Assembly: GCF_002967765.1 (NCBI RefSeq)
Contig: NZ_PUHY01000001.1
Coordinates: 62,001 to 126,000, forward strand
Length of the DNA: 64,000 nucleotides
Direction: 5' to 3'
Source of the DNA: Blastopirellula marina
GTDB lineage: Bacteria > Planctomycetota > Planctomycetia > Pirellulales > Pirellulaceae
Shown: one piece after another, positions 17,465 to 25,187 of the stretch
Layout of the letters: every line of letters begins with the position of its first letter
How positions within the stretch are numbered: position 1 is the stretch's first letter
Made by a program: the position numbers and the translations under genes
The notes under the pieces: generated by a model
The model's database searches: none
What the model saw: the letters and a program-made list of their open reading frames with translations, nothing else
What the model was told of the DNA's origin: nothing

Positions 17465-18202
17465 TTAGGAAAAGTCGCTGTCGATCACTTCTTCGATCCG
17501 GGACAGAAGCTCGTGCGCTGCGGCGTGACCCTCCCGGTTACCGATAAAGCCGTCGCGGCCCCGGACCAACGTTTGTAAGAATTCCGAAGACGATTGGGGG
17601 CACATGGGATATCGTGCGGCTTCTAGAAACGAGCGATCGTAGACAATGTCATCGCCCGCTGCGATATCGATGGTATCAACCCCAAGCCGCGAAAGGCCGC
17701 CATGTTTGCACAGCGTTTGCGGGTAAAGAAACGTCTTATGTCGCTCTTGGTGGACTTGCCACCGGTCCTCTAGCTTCCACTCACGTAACAAAACTTGCAT
17801 GTGCGTTTGCGGATCCTCGATGTGGGATGGTGCCAGGGAACAGATCATCCGTTCGTAGTTAGGGACATGCTCCCAATCGATGAGATGTTTTCGTAAGCGT
17901 ATTGCAAGCTGCTCGCGGTCATGATGCTGGATGAACGGGTCTGCCAGACGACGTCGCCATACGAGCCCACATTCCAACACGAAACCGCCGAAAGCGACTT
18001 CCGGCAAAGCGCGGCACAGGCCTGAAACACTTGCTCCGTTGCGCGCGGTGGCAATGATCAAATTCGCCCTATGCCCGATACGTTTCAGTCGGTCGCCTGT
18101 TTCCGCGGAGATAAAAGTTGGGCGGCTGCGTCCAGGGATGGCGATCTCCGCTTCATCGGGAAAGACGATTGTCCCGTCAAGATCGAGCACAATCGTTAAC
18201 AT
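17465..18202 (-). CDS. HAD-family phosphatase of a Ter-like nucleotide module
   Basis: The 245-residue cytosolic HAD hydrolase has motif I Asp7-Leu-Asp9-Gly-Thr. A Thr-Ala-Arg motif II follows near residue 70, and a Gly-Asp-Asp motif IV near residue 185. The middle cap suggests the IIB type, as in sugar-phosphate phosphatases. It overlaps the preceding PRTase-like gene by 7 bp, so the two are coupled. In Ter-associated biosynthetic operons a HAD enzyme of this kind accompanies two phosphoribosyltransferases and is thought to dephosphorylate the nucleotide-like product. The HAD call is firm; the pathway is inferred from neighbours. Confidence 0.75.
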   Translation of the reverse strand: MLTIVLDLDGTIVFPDEAEIAIPGRSRPTFISAETGDRLKRIGHRANLIIATARNGASVSGLCRALPEVAFGGFVLECGLVWRRRLADPFIQHHDREQLAIRLRKHLIDWEHVPNYERMICSLAPSHIEDPQTHMQVLLREWKLEDRWQVHQERHKTFLYPQTLCKHGGLSRLGVDTIDIAAGDDIVYDRSFLEAARYPMCPQSSSEFLQTLVRGRDGFIGNREGHAAAHELLSRIEEVIDSDFS

Positions 18203-19179
18203 GACAACCTCAGCGTGCAGGCGACTTGTGCATTCAGTTCGTCAAGTTCCGAAACGTTGAACCGCTGCGGCACCTTCTGAGCTTCGGCCAAAGCGAGCAA
18301 GAATTCATACTTCGCACGGACGATCGAATCGCTCTCCGCAAACAACAGCGTCTCCGGGTTCGAATTGATCAATGCTCGGCAGACTTCGTTACTGTGCAGA
18401 CGAAGTGGACTTTCATGTTTTATCCGGAACTCCGATTTATCTTGCAGGGTGTCTTCCCGAGTTTCCGGACAGGAAGCGAGCCATGATTCAACGAAACTGG
18501 CTTGGAGCAATTCATCTGGAAAGCGATAGGCGGCAAATGGTTTGTTATCGTCACTATGAAACGTGCGTGAGAAGCCGAGGGTGGTTGGTCCTGTGAAGCA
18601 AGCCGACGGCGAGAAGATGTCGTCCCGCGTTCCACGAAACTCTGCTTGTCCCCAAGGATCACTTAACACGGCGAGTGGCCCCGCTTCGAGACGACGCAGC
18701 TCGTTGGCGACACCCCCCTTGCCTGTCCAGCCATCGACGAAAACGATCTTGCGATCGGGATAGTCTGCCCGAATCGCTGCTAATGCAGTCTGATCGATTC
18801 CTAAGCCAACAAACAGTGAAGTCGCGACAGCCTCAGCCCCGGGCAGCATCTTCCGTAGCCAAGCCGCGAGCGGCACGCCAGCGCGAAGGATCGCCACAAA
18901 AAGTGTCTGTTGAGGATCGAAGTATGACTTAATTCTTGCAGCGAGCGTGGAAGCGGCCAAACATATCGAATCGTCGGGAGCGAGCGGCATCGACAGTCGT
19001 TCGATTAAGAGCGGCGCAAGTTCTGGCTCGGGTGATGGTGTTTTCCAAAAGCTGAGATCGCCCGTGTAACCCACCGACCGCTGGCGAAAGTAGTGTCGAT
19101 CCGTGCTTGGATCCACCTCTTCTCTAAGGCTCGCGTAGATCCGCATCTTCCATAAGGGGGCTTCAAACCAAGATGCCAC
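18196..19179 (-). CDS. PRTase_1/StiP-like protein of a Ter-like module
   Basis: The protein has about 327 residues from a GTG at 19179. That start follows the upstream stop by one base and has GAAGG at good distance; an ATG at 19227 would overlap the previous gene and has no such site. A central Rossmann-like part contains Ile-Leu-Arg-Ala-Gly-Val-Pro and Val-Phe-Val-Asp-Gly-Trp-Thr-Gly-Lys-Gly, which I recognize from the PRTase_1/StiP family of Ter operons. The C-terminal 90 residues may correspond to the PELOTA-like RNA-binding domain described there. It is coupled on both sides. Family identification is from memory of motifs; function is unproven in the family. Confidence 0.6.
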   Translation of the reverse strand: MASWFEAPLWKMRIYASLREEVDPSTDRHYFRQRSVGYTGDLSFWKTPSPEPELAPLLIERLSMPLAPDDSICLAASTLAARIKSYFDPQQTLFVAILRAGVPLAAWLRKMLPGAEAVATSLFVGLGIDQTALAAIRADYPDRKIVFVDGWTGKGGVANELRRLEAGPLAVLSDPWGQAEFRGTRDDIFSPSACFTGPTTLGFSRTFHSDDNKPFAAYRFPDELLQASFVESWLASCPETREDTLQDKSEFRIKHESPLRLHSNEVCRALINSNPETLLFAESDSIVRAKYEFLLALAEAQKVPQRFNVSELDELNAQVACTLRLSC

Positions 19180-19180
19180 G

Positions 19181-20053
19181 TTAATCGGCCTTCGTGTTGT
19201 AGAGATAGTAACCTGGCATGTATTCAAGCCGCGAGAGAATTGCCTTTTGGTCGATTGTCCATGGACTGAGAGTGACGTGTTGTAGTTGAGGTAGCTCGCC
19301 TGTTAACAACGCAGGCAAATCAGAGGCGATCAATTCTCCAACCGAAAGATGGGGTACCCCATCGAAGCGAGACTGTAATGAGGAGGGATTCATTTGTTGG
19401 AGCCAGTCAGAAAGATCTCCTTGAAGAATGCTCCGCACTTCGAGCTGGTGGGGAACTTGGTTGTTCTCAGAGTGATCCGGCGAGCGAGCATCCAAAACGG
19501 AAAAACAGCGGACGCGTTCGTACTCTGTTGTACGGCGAACAACTTCGAGTAAGTTCAGAAGAGTCTGACCCGTGGTCACCTCGTCCTCGACAATCCATAG
19601 CTCCTCGCCGAAATCAACGAGAATCTCAGGAGGCAAGAAGTGTTCCGGAGCGTGCGAATGGGCTTCTACGAAGCTAGGACCTCTCTGATCGGTACGGCTA
19701 GAGAAACACCAATTCGCGTCAAATCCGTGTGAGTTTGCCGCTTCATGCATCGCGAATGCCGGGACAATTCCCGACTCGGCAAGTCCCAGCACGGTGATTC
19801 GCCGAGCGCTGCTCGGCGTTGGCAAGAGTTCCGCGAAGCAAGCGATCAGATCTTCAAGATGTCGCGAGGAGATTGGATTCAACTTGCCCAAATGTTCAAA
19901 CGTGATCCCGTGCCGGCGATGCGGGTTTGCGTCTCGCTCTACAATCTTGACGCCACGCGTAATACGTATAACTGCCTCCGGAATCTTCGGTTGATTCAGC
20001 GCAGCATCTAGGGAGTCGCTCTCTGGAGCCTTTCGCAGCATCGTTGGTCGCAC
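19181..20053 (-). CDS. Phosphoribosyltransferase (PRTase_2) with TRSP-like C-terminus
   Basis: The 290-residue protein has a type I phosphoribosyltransferase fold. The PRPP loop is at 155-164 (Val-Glu-Asp-Glu-Val-Thr-Thr-Gly-Gln-Thr). An upstream Gly-Leu-Ala-Glu-Ser-Gly loop near 90-95 is typical of the PRTase_2 family in Ter biosynthetic operons. The C-terminal 100 residues fit the position of the TRSP domain. It would transfer a ribose phosphate to an unknown base or acceptor. The gene is second of four tightly spaced minus-strand genes. The PRTase call is strong; the TRSP part is tentative. A second ATG at 20041 is an alternative start. Confidence 0.72.
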   Translation of the reverse strand: MRPTMLRKAPESDSLDAALNQPKIPEAVIRITRGVKIVERDANPHRRHGITFEHLGKLNPISSRHLEDLIACFAELLPTPSSARRITVLGLAESGIVPAFAMHEAANSHGFDANWCFSSRTDQRGPSFVEAHSHAPEHFLPPEILVDFGEELWIVEDEVTTGQTLLNLLEVVRRTTEYERVRCFSVLDARSPDHSENNQVPHQLEVRSILQGDLSDWLQQMNPSSLQSRFDGVPHLSVGELIASDLPALLTGELPQLQHVTLSPWTIDQKAILSRLEYMPGYYLYNTKAD

Positions 20054-20120
20054 CGCTTTGGGGGTTTATGAAACGGACGATGTTTGCGACCAAATTAGCA
20101 GAATGGCACGCTGCCTGGGA

Positions 20121-20435
20121 CTAGGTTTCGCCAAGTTCGGTGAAAAACGAACGATCGATGCGGAAAACATAGTTGCTGTCAGGCGGGTATTTGACCAGGA
20201 TGCCTGCCTGTGAAAGCTCGCCCAGCAAGCGATAGATGAATGGTCGGGGTATTCTTGACTCATGCAAATTCGCTTGGGTGCGATCAAAGTCAATGATCGA
20301 TTCTGGGCCGGCCCCGGCCAGTGAGTTGACAATCGCCTCATGTTGGGGGCGAAACTTAAATTTAGGTTTGTTTACGGCGAGCCACGTTTGATAGCGCTCT
20401 CTAATTCGCACGAGATCAACGGAAGCAATAGGCAT
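20121..20435 (-). CDS. Small protein, possibly winged-helix, heading the PRTase operon
   Basis: The 104-residue protein is not a family I can name. It is soluble and basic in its first third. Residues about 60-100 read like a winged helix: a helix with Arg-Pro-Phe-Ile-Tyr-Arg-Leu-Leu, then Leu-Ser-Gln-Ala-Gly-Ile-Leu and a hydrophobic beta wing. That would fit a small DNA-binding regulator or an accessory protein. It is first in the operon, 67 bp before the PRTase_2 gene. Confidence 0.5.
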   Translation of the reverse strand: MPIASVDLVRIRERYQTWLAVNKPKFKFRPQHEAIVNSLAGAGPESIIDFDRTQANLHESRIPRPFIYRLLGELSQAGILVKYPPDSNYVFRIDRSFFTELGET

Positions 20436-20471
20436 TAATCAGCTTCTTGAGTTTAAGCGAATTCGTCTTGC

Positions 20472-21029
20472 CTAGTTTCGAGAAACCTCTTTCTCGACTC
20501 GCAAAGCCGACGATACGTTCATCGCCAGTTTCCGCAGCGCGGCGACTCGATCGGCTTCTTTGTTTTTAAGCGAGGTCAATTCCGCGGCCCAGGCCTGCAC
20601 GTCCGTGCTCGTTATTCGACTGTGGTTGGCATCCTTCGCCCATTCGGCGGCAATGACTCGGCCCAACACATTCAGATAATAGACAACTTCTTTTCGCTCC
20701 TCGTGATCTTTCACGTTTTGGCAAAATTTCTCCGCGGCCGATTTCCACCCAGCCACCAAGAGATTGCCGGAATAGAATGTCTTGATCCAACCCTCATACT
20801 GCGTCCAGGTTTGTTTCTTTTGATTTGCCGAATCCGCTTGATAGAAGCGTTTGAAGTGATCTTGACCCGGCTCGCCGTATAAGTCCTTGGCTTGATTGTT
20901 CTCTTCAATCTTGATCGACCAGGCAAACTCCTGGTGTTCTTCTGCAAACTTTTCGAGCGACTTCAATTCGGCAGCATTCGCGGACGACGCCACAAAGAGG
21001 AAGCCAAGGATCAGAATTGAACGGAACAT
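20472..21029 (-). CDS. Secreted protein of unknown function
   Basis: The 185-residue protein has a clear signal peptide (about 1-19, Ala-Asn-Ala-Ala). The rest is mostly helical, charged and soluble, with many Trp and Lys/Glu and one Cys in the mature part. I recognize no domain or catalytic motif. It lies between the PRTase operon and the ABC ATPase gene on the same strand, but spacing does not tie it clearly to either. No strong ribosome-binding site is seen. Confidence 0.55.
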   Translation of the reverse strand: MFRSILILGFLFVASSANAAELKSLEKFAEEHQEFAWSIKIEENNQAKDLYGEPGQDHFKRFYQADSANQKKQTWTQYEGWIKTFYSGNLLVAGWKSAAEKFCQNVKDHEERKEVVYYLNVLGRVIAAEWAKDANHSRITSTDVQAWAAELTSLKNKEADRVAALRKLAMNVSSALRVEKEVSRN

Positions 21030-21157
21030 TTAAGGAGCCTGAACAGCGACATAATTGGGCGAATGAGATCGAATTTCACCAAAAGGTGATTTGACTATTT
21101 CAATGGTAGATTGGTATTTCCTCGATTACCAAGACCATTTTCGGAGAATATGAGGCC

Positions 21158-22069
21158 TCAATTAACTTCAGACGTCTCCTCGACCGGTTGTTTCTTGTTT
21201 TCTTGCCAGAATGTGACGAATTGCCGATGATCCTTCTGGAACGTTGGACTGAACACCGCTCGGATCAATTCCTCTTTTTGTTCGACGAAACGGCTCAAAT
21301 CCTTCGGCTCGTCCGGCTTGAATACGGGAGCCGGGCGGTCGTAGACGATTGTAGCGCCGTTTTCACCATCGTTATGATATTGCGATAAGCCTACTACGCG
21401 GTCACTCACGAAAAGGGCTTCGTTCAGTTCGTGTGTCACGATAATGACGGTATAGGGCGGCGTCCGATTCTCGGACCGAGCCCGGACGTTTTCTTCATAT
21501 AAACGTAACAACATTAACTGCAGTTCTTCTCGCGTTGCCTCGTCCAAGGCGCCAAACGGCTCGTCGAGCAGTAAGATCTTGGGCTCCATGATCAACGCCT
21601 GAGCGATCGCGACACGCTGTCGCATCCCGCCTGACATCTGGCTGGGGTACTGATCGCGGGCCGCATACAAGCCGACCTTCTTTAGGAATTCGTCCGCCTG
21701 TTCCAGGTGTTGCTTGCGAAGCTTGCGCCACCCAAAATACATGAACCAACGATACGGGGTACTGGTTTGATCCAGCATTAGCCCAAATGCTACGTTTTCG
21801 CGCGCGGTGAGAAACTCATACAAGCTGTAGTGTTGGTAGACGATGCCGACATCGCGATTTGGCCGAATGACTTCCTGGCCGCCGACCATCACGGTACCCT
21901 CGGTCGACGGATGTGTCCCTAGGATGGCTCGTAATAGAGTTGATTTTCCACAGCCGCTGGGCCCAACCAAAGCGACGACTTGCCCAGCACCCACACGCAG
22001 ATTGACGTGATTTAAGACTTTTTTCGGTCCATACGCGTGCGAAACGTCGACGATTTCCAAGTTTGACAT
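21158..22069 (-). CDS. NitT/TauT-type ABC transporter ATP-binding protein
   Basis: The protein has 303 residues from the ATG at 22069; a TTG at 22084 is possible. It has Walker A (Gly-Pro-Ser-Gly-Cys-Gly-Lys-Ser-Thr), a Q-loop, the signature Met-Ser-Gly-Gly-Met-Arg-Gln-Arg and Walker B ending in Asp-Glu-Pro. An extra C-terminal stretch of about 60 residues is present. It is the energizing subunit of a nitrate/sulfonate/taurine-class importer. No permease lies next to it; the only one in the window is at 32495 on the other strand, at the end of the divergent cassette. The two probably work together. Confidence 0.88.
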   Translation of the reverse strand: MSNLEIVDVSHAYGPKKVLNHVNLRVGAGQVVALVGPSGCGKSTLLRAILGTHPSTEGTVMVGGQEVIRPNRDVGIVYQHYSLYEFLTARENVAFGLMLDQTSTPYRWFMYFGWRKLRKQHLEQADEFLKKVGLYAARDQYPSQMSGGMRQRVAIAQALIMEPKILLLDEPFGALDEATREELQLMLLRLYEENVRARSENRTPPYTVIIVTHELNEALFVSDRVVGLSQYHNDGENGATIVYDRPAPVFKPDEPKDLSRFVEQKEELIRAVFSPTFQKDHRQFVTFWQENKKQPVEETSEVN

Positions 22070-22207
22070 AGAGCGAACGAACAACCTTTAGCACATTAAC
22101 AAACAAACGGCGCGTAACTACTCAGCGCATCCTTGAACGAGAGGCCGGGCACCTATTATCGCTGGCCTCAACGGCAGGAACTAGTAGGCGGAAGATTGGC
22201 AATCGAC

Positions 22208-23302
22208 ATGGACTATACCTTTGATCCTACCATCCCGATCGAATCGGCCCCAACACCACCTTCTTCGTGGTATACCGATCCAGGCGTATTCGCGGCCGAG
22301 AAACGGCAAGTCTTCGAAAAAGCCTGGATCGCTGTTGGTCGGAGTGATCAGCTGAGTACACCAGGAAGTTACTTCACGGGCAATCTTGTCGGCAATCCTT
22401 ATCTCGTTCTTCGTGATGAAGCGGGCGATCTGAGGGCAATGCACAATGTTTGTCGTCATCATGCGGCCGTCGTCGCGCAGGAATCAGGCCGGGCATGCGA
22501 GCTGGTCTGTCCTTACCACGGATGGACCTACCATCTCAATGGTCGCCTCAAGCGGGCACCACGTATGGGCAAAATGTCTGATTTCAACGTTCAATAGTTC
22601 TCGCTGCCGCCAATCAGCGTCGATCAGTGGGGACCGTTCGTTTTGATCGATCTCGATGGCCCGCTGGGGGGCGAGAACAATCCGCGCGACCTTGCTGCCG
22701 ATGTCTCCTCGCTGGTCGGCCCGCTTCGTCAGCTGGGGCTCGACAACATGAAATGGATCGAGCGTCGGAGTTACACCATTCATTGCAACTGGAAGGTTTT
22801 CGTCGACAATTCGCTGGATGGGGGCTACCACGTCGCGTACGCCCATGAAAAACTGGCGGAAGGATTAGAGTTCGGAGGTTACGAGACGCAGATATTCGAT
22901 CGTAGCTCGATCCAGATCTGCGATTCGAGCGGAAAGGACAACCGACTAGGCGAAAAGGTGATGTATGCCTGGCTCTATCCCAACTTCTTCATCAATCGCT
23001 ACGGCAAGATGATGGATACCAACTTGGTGCTTCCCAGGACAGTTGATACATGCGAAGTTATCTTCGATTTCTACGTCGATTACGAAGATGTCGAAGAGTG
23101 GAATGCCAAGAAGACGATCCGCAATTCGATTCAACAAAGTCACCTCATCCAACAGGAAGACGTTGAAATCTGCGAATCAACCCAGTTGGGACTCCAATCG
23201 ATGTCGTTTCAGCGGGGGCGTTATTCGTCGAAATTGGAACGTTCAGTCCATGCGTTTCATTCGATGCTGTGGGACGAGATCAAGGAAGACTTAACCTCAT
23301 GA
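22208..23302 (+). pseudogene. Rieske non-heme iron oxygenase interrupted by an in-frame amber codon
   Basis: One frame of 364 codons encodes a Rieske oxygenase alpha subunit resembling choline/quaternary-amine monooxygenases. The N-terminal part has the cluster ligands Cys-Arg-His and, 19 residues later, Cys-Pro-Tyr-His. After a TAG at 22595-22597 the same frame continues smoothly. The iron-site motif Asp-Gly-Gly-Tyr-His-Val-Ala-Tyr-Ala-His and the late Gln-Glu-Asp-Val-Glu-Ile-Cys-Glu segment are intact. A single change from a sense codon such as GAG would restore it. Its TGA overlaps the ATG of the AAA+ gene. It may be a recent pseudogene, a sequencing error or a readthrough case. The second half has only a weak TTG restart at 22643. 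Confidence 0.8.
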
Positions 23303-25071
23303 GCGGCAACTATTCATTTTTCACGCAATTGGCTCGCCTGTTGAACTCAGGCCAGGCTCGTAGCGTGATTTTGTGCGGCAACATCTACGACTTACTGTGG
23401 GATGGTGCCAGCTACGTCCCCTTGAATTCCTTCCTTTTAGAGAAGACACGTACCGGTGGACTGATTCAACTGGTGTACGAACTGAACGGGCCAATCCGCA
23501 TAGACGATGCCGCGATTGGAAAGCTGCGAGGGGCCTGGGTTGAATGGAAGACTGGAGTTGATGCCAATACGCTTGCTCTTCGTGAACTCAACCAAAAAGG
23601 ATCGAAGCTTGAGTTTTACCAAGACGAATTCGATCGTCACCTCCGCGATGCGACGGGTAACCCAACCTTGGCCTTGGAATTGCTGCGTCAACTGACAATC
23701 TGCTCGCGTGCCGCGCTTAGGGAAGACCTGCTGATCATCGTCGAAGCGGCTGATATGCTTCTTCCGGAAGCAGGCAGCTTGGCTTCCTTGAACGATCGTC
23801 AGCTGCACCGCATCAGCATCATCCACGATTGGTTCAGTGACCCTGAGTTCACCGAAGGATCCGATTCGGTGATCCTACTCGGTGAATCGCGTTCCTTGAT
23901 TCACAGCCGAGTGGCTCGCATGCCGCAGGTACTCAGCGTTGACGTGCCCGCCCCTTCCCTGGAACACCGCGCGGCTTACATCAGCCATTACATCGAAAAG
24001 AAGACTCCTCAGCCAAAGCTTTGGGCAACGCCAGAGGTGCTCGCTGAATGCACAGCTGGCCTCTCAATTCAAGCCCTGCGGCAACTCTTAGCGGGCGCAG
24101 CATACACCGGCGACCAGCTAACCGCCGATAGTGTCTTTGAGAAGGTCGAAGAATTCATTCGCACCCAGCTCGGCGACGATGTCGTCGACTTCAAGAAGCC
24201 TGGCCACACGCTGGACGATGTAGTTGGGTTTACTTCGCTGAAGGAATTTCTCCGTCGCGAATTGATGCCGCGCTTCAAAGCGAAAGGAAAGAAAGCCTTG
24301 CCCGGTGCCGCTGTGGCTGGAGCGATTGGTAGCGGCAAGACATTTATTTTCGAAGCGGTTGCGGCCGAATTAGATTTACCCGTCTTGGTGTTGAAAAACA
24401 TCCGCAGCCAATGGTTTGGCCAGACTGATGTCATCTTCGAACGGCTCAAACGCGTACTCGATGCGCTTGATAAAGTAGTGATCTTCGTTGATGAAGCCGA
24501 CACGCAGTTCGGCCGTGTTGATGGTAACGCGCACGAGACCGAGCGCCGTTTGACTGGCAAGATTCAAGCGATGATGAGTGATCCGCTCCTGCGTGGTCGC
24601 GTTTTGTGGTTATTGATGACCGCCCGAATTCATTTATTATCGCCAGACATTCGGCGCCCTGGCCGAGTGGGTGACTTGATCATCCCAGTGCTCGACCCGA
24701 CTGATGAAGACCGCTTGGCGTTCATTGAGTGGGTGCTTAGCGCGACGAAGCTTGAAGAAAGCGACGAGGAAAAGAAGTCGCACGTTAAGGACCTCGACGA
24801 ATTAATTCTACCGCCAGAGTACTCGGCCGCCGCGTTTGCTTCGCTTCGCTCGTTGTTGTTGGCGATCGAGCCAAAAACATGGGAAGATGTCAGGGCAGCT
24901 ATTCACGATCAGATTCCGCCTGCGATCGGGGCGACGCGAGAATATCAAATGCTGCAAGCATTAATCAATTGCACGCGCCGCTCGTTGCTACCCGATCCGG
25001 AAGTCACCGATGAAGACCGACTCGGCTGGGAACGACGAATTCGAGAATTAGAACTAGAGGGCATTCGCTAA
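23299..25071 (+). CDS. AAA+ ATPase with a degenerate N-terminal AAA module
   Basis: The 590-residue cytosolic protein starts at the ATG overlapping the Rieske stop (ATGA). Residues 1-290 look like an AAA module that lost Walker A, with a remnant Walker B (Ile-Ile-Val-Glu-Ala-Ala-Asp). Residues 300-480 are an active AAA module: Walker A Gly341-Lys347-Thr348, Walker B with Asp398-Glu399 and arginine-finger-like Arg-Arg-Pro-Gly-Arg at 452-456. The arrangement recalls Ycf46/Vps4-like classical AAA proteins that remodel protein assemblies. It heads a run that also encodes a PspA/IM30-like protein, a plausible client by analogy with Vps4 and ESCRT-III. Family placement beyond AAA+ is uncertain. Confidence 0.82.
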   Translation: MSGNYSFFTQLARLLNSGQARSVILCGNIYDLLWDGASYVPLNSFLLEKTRTGGLIQLVYELNGPIRIDDAAIGKLRGAWVEWKTGVDANTLALRELNQKGSKLEFYQDEFDRHLRDATGNPTLALELLRQLTICSRAALREDLLIIVEAADMLLPEAGSLASLNDRQLHRISIIHDWFSDPEFTEGSDSVILLGESRSLIHSRVARMPQVLSVDVPAPSLEHRAAYISHYIEKKTPQPKLWATPEVLAECTAGLSIQALRQLLAGAAYTGDQLTADSVFEKVEEFIRTQLGDDVVDFKKPGHTLDDVVGFTSLKEFLRRELMPRFKAKGKKALPGAAVAGAIGSGKTFIFEAVAAELDLPVLVLKNIRSQWFGQTDVIFERLKRVLDALDKVVIFVDEADTQFGRVDGNAHETERRLTGKIQAMMSDPLLRGRVLWLLMTARIHLLSPDIRRPGRVGDLIIPVLDPTDEDRLAFIEWVLSATKLEESDEEKKSHVKDLDELILPPEYSAAAFASLRSLLLAIEPKTWEDVRAAIHDQIPPAIGATREYQMLQALINCTRRSLLPDPEVTDEDRLGWERRIRELELEGIR

Positions 25072-25120
25072 CCTGCTGTCCACCTTACGGGGGAGAATCA
25101 GCCCACACAGTGAGTTCCAA

Positions 25121-25143
25121 GAGGATTCTGGGCAAGAATCCTC
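25121..25143 (+). repeat. Leader hairpin before the first SBP-OmpA gene
   Basis: Perfect 9-bp arms GAGGATTCT and AGAATCCTC surround a 5-base loop, 45 bp before the ATG at 25188. No T-run follows, so it is more likely an mRNA-stabilizing or processing element than a terminator. Confidence 0.5.
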
Positions 25144-25187
25144 GAGAAACCGCGAATACCCTTTCAAATCAATTAAGGGAGGCTTTG

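Noticed and set aside
22115-22180. Possible sigma-54 promoter before the Rieske gene (GGGCAC followed by GCTGG)
   Set aside because: Spacing between GG and GC is 11, not 10.
22595-22597. Amber codon as pyrrolysine or programmed readthrough
   Set aside because: No pyrrolysine genes or readthrough structure seen; a point mutation or sequencing error is simpler.
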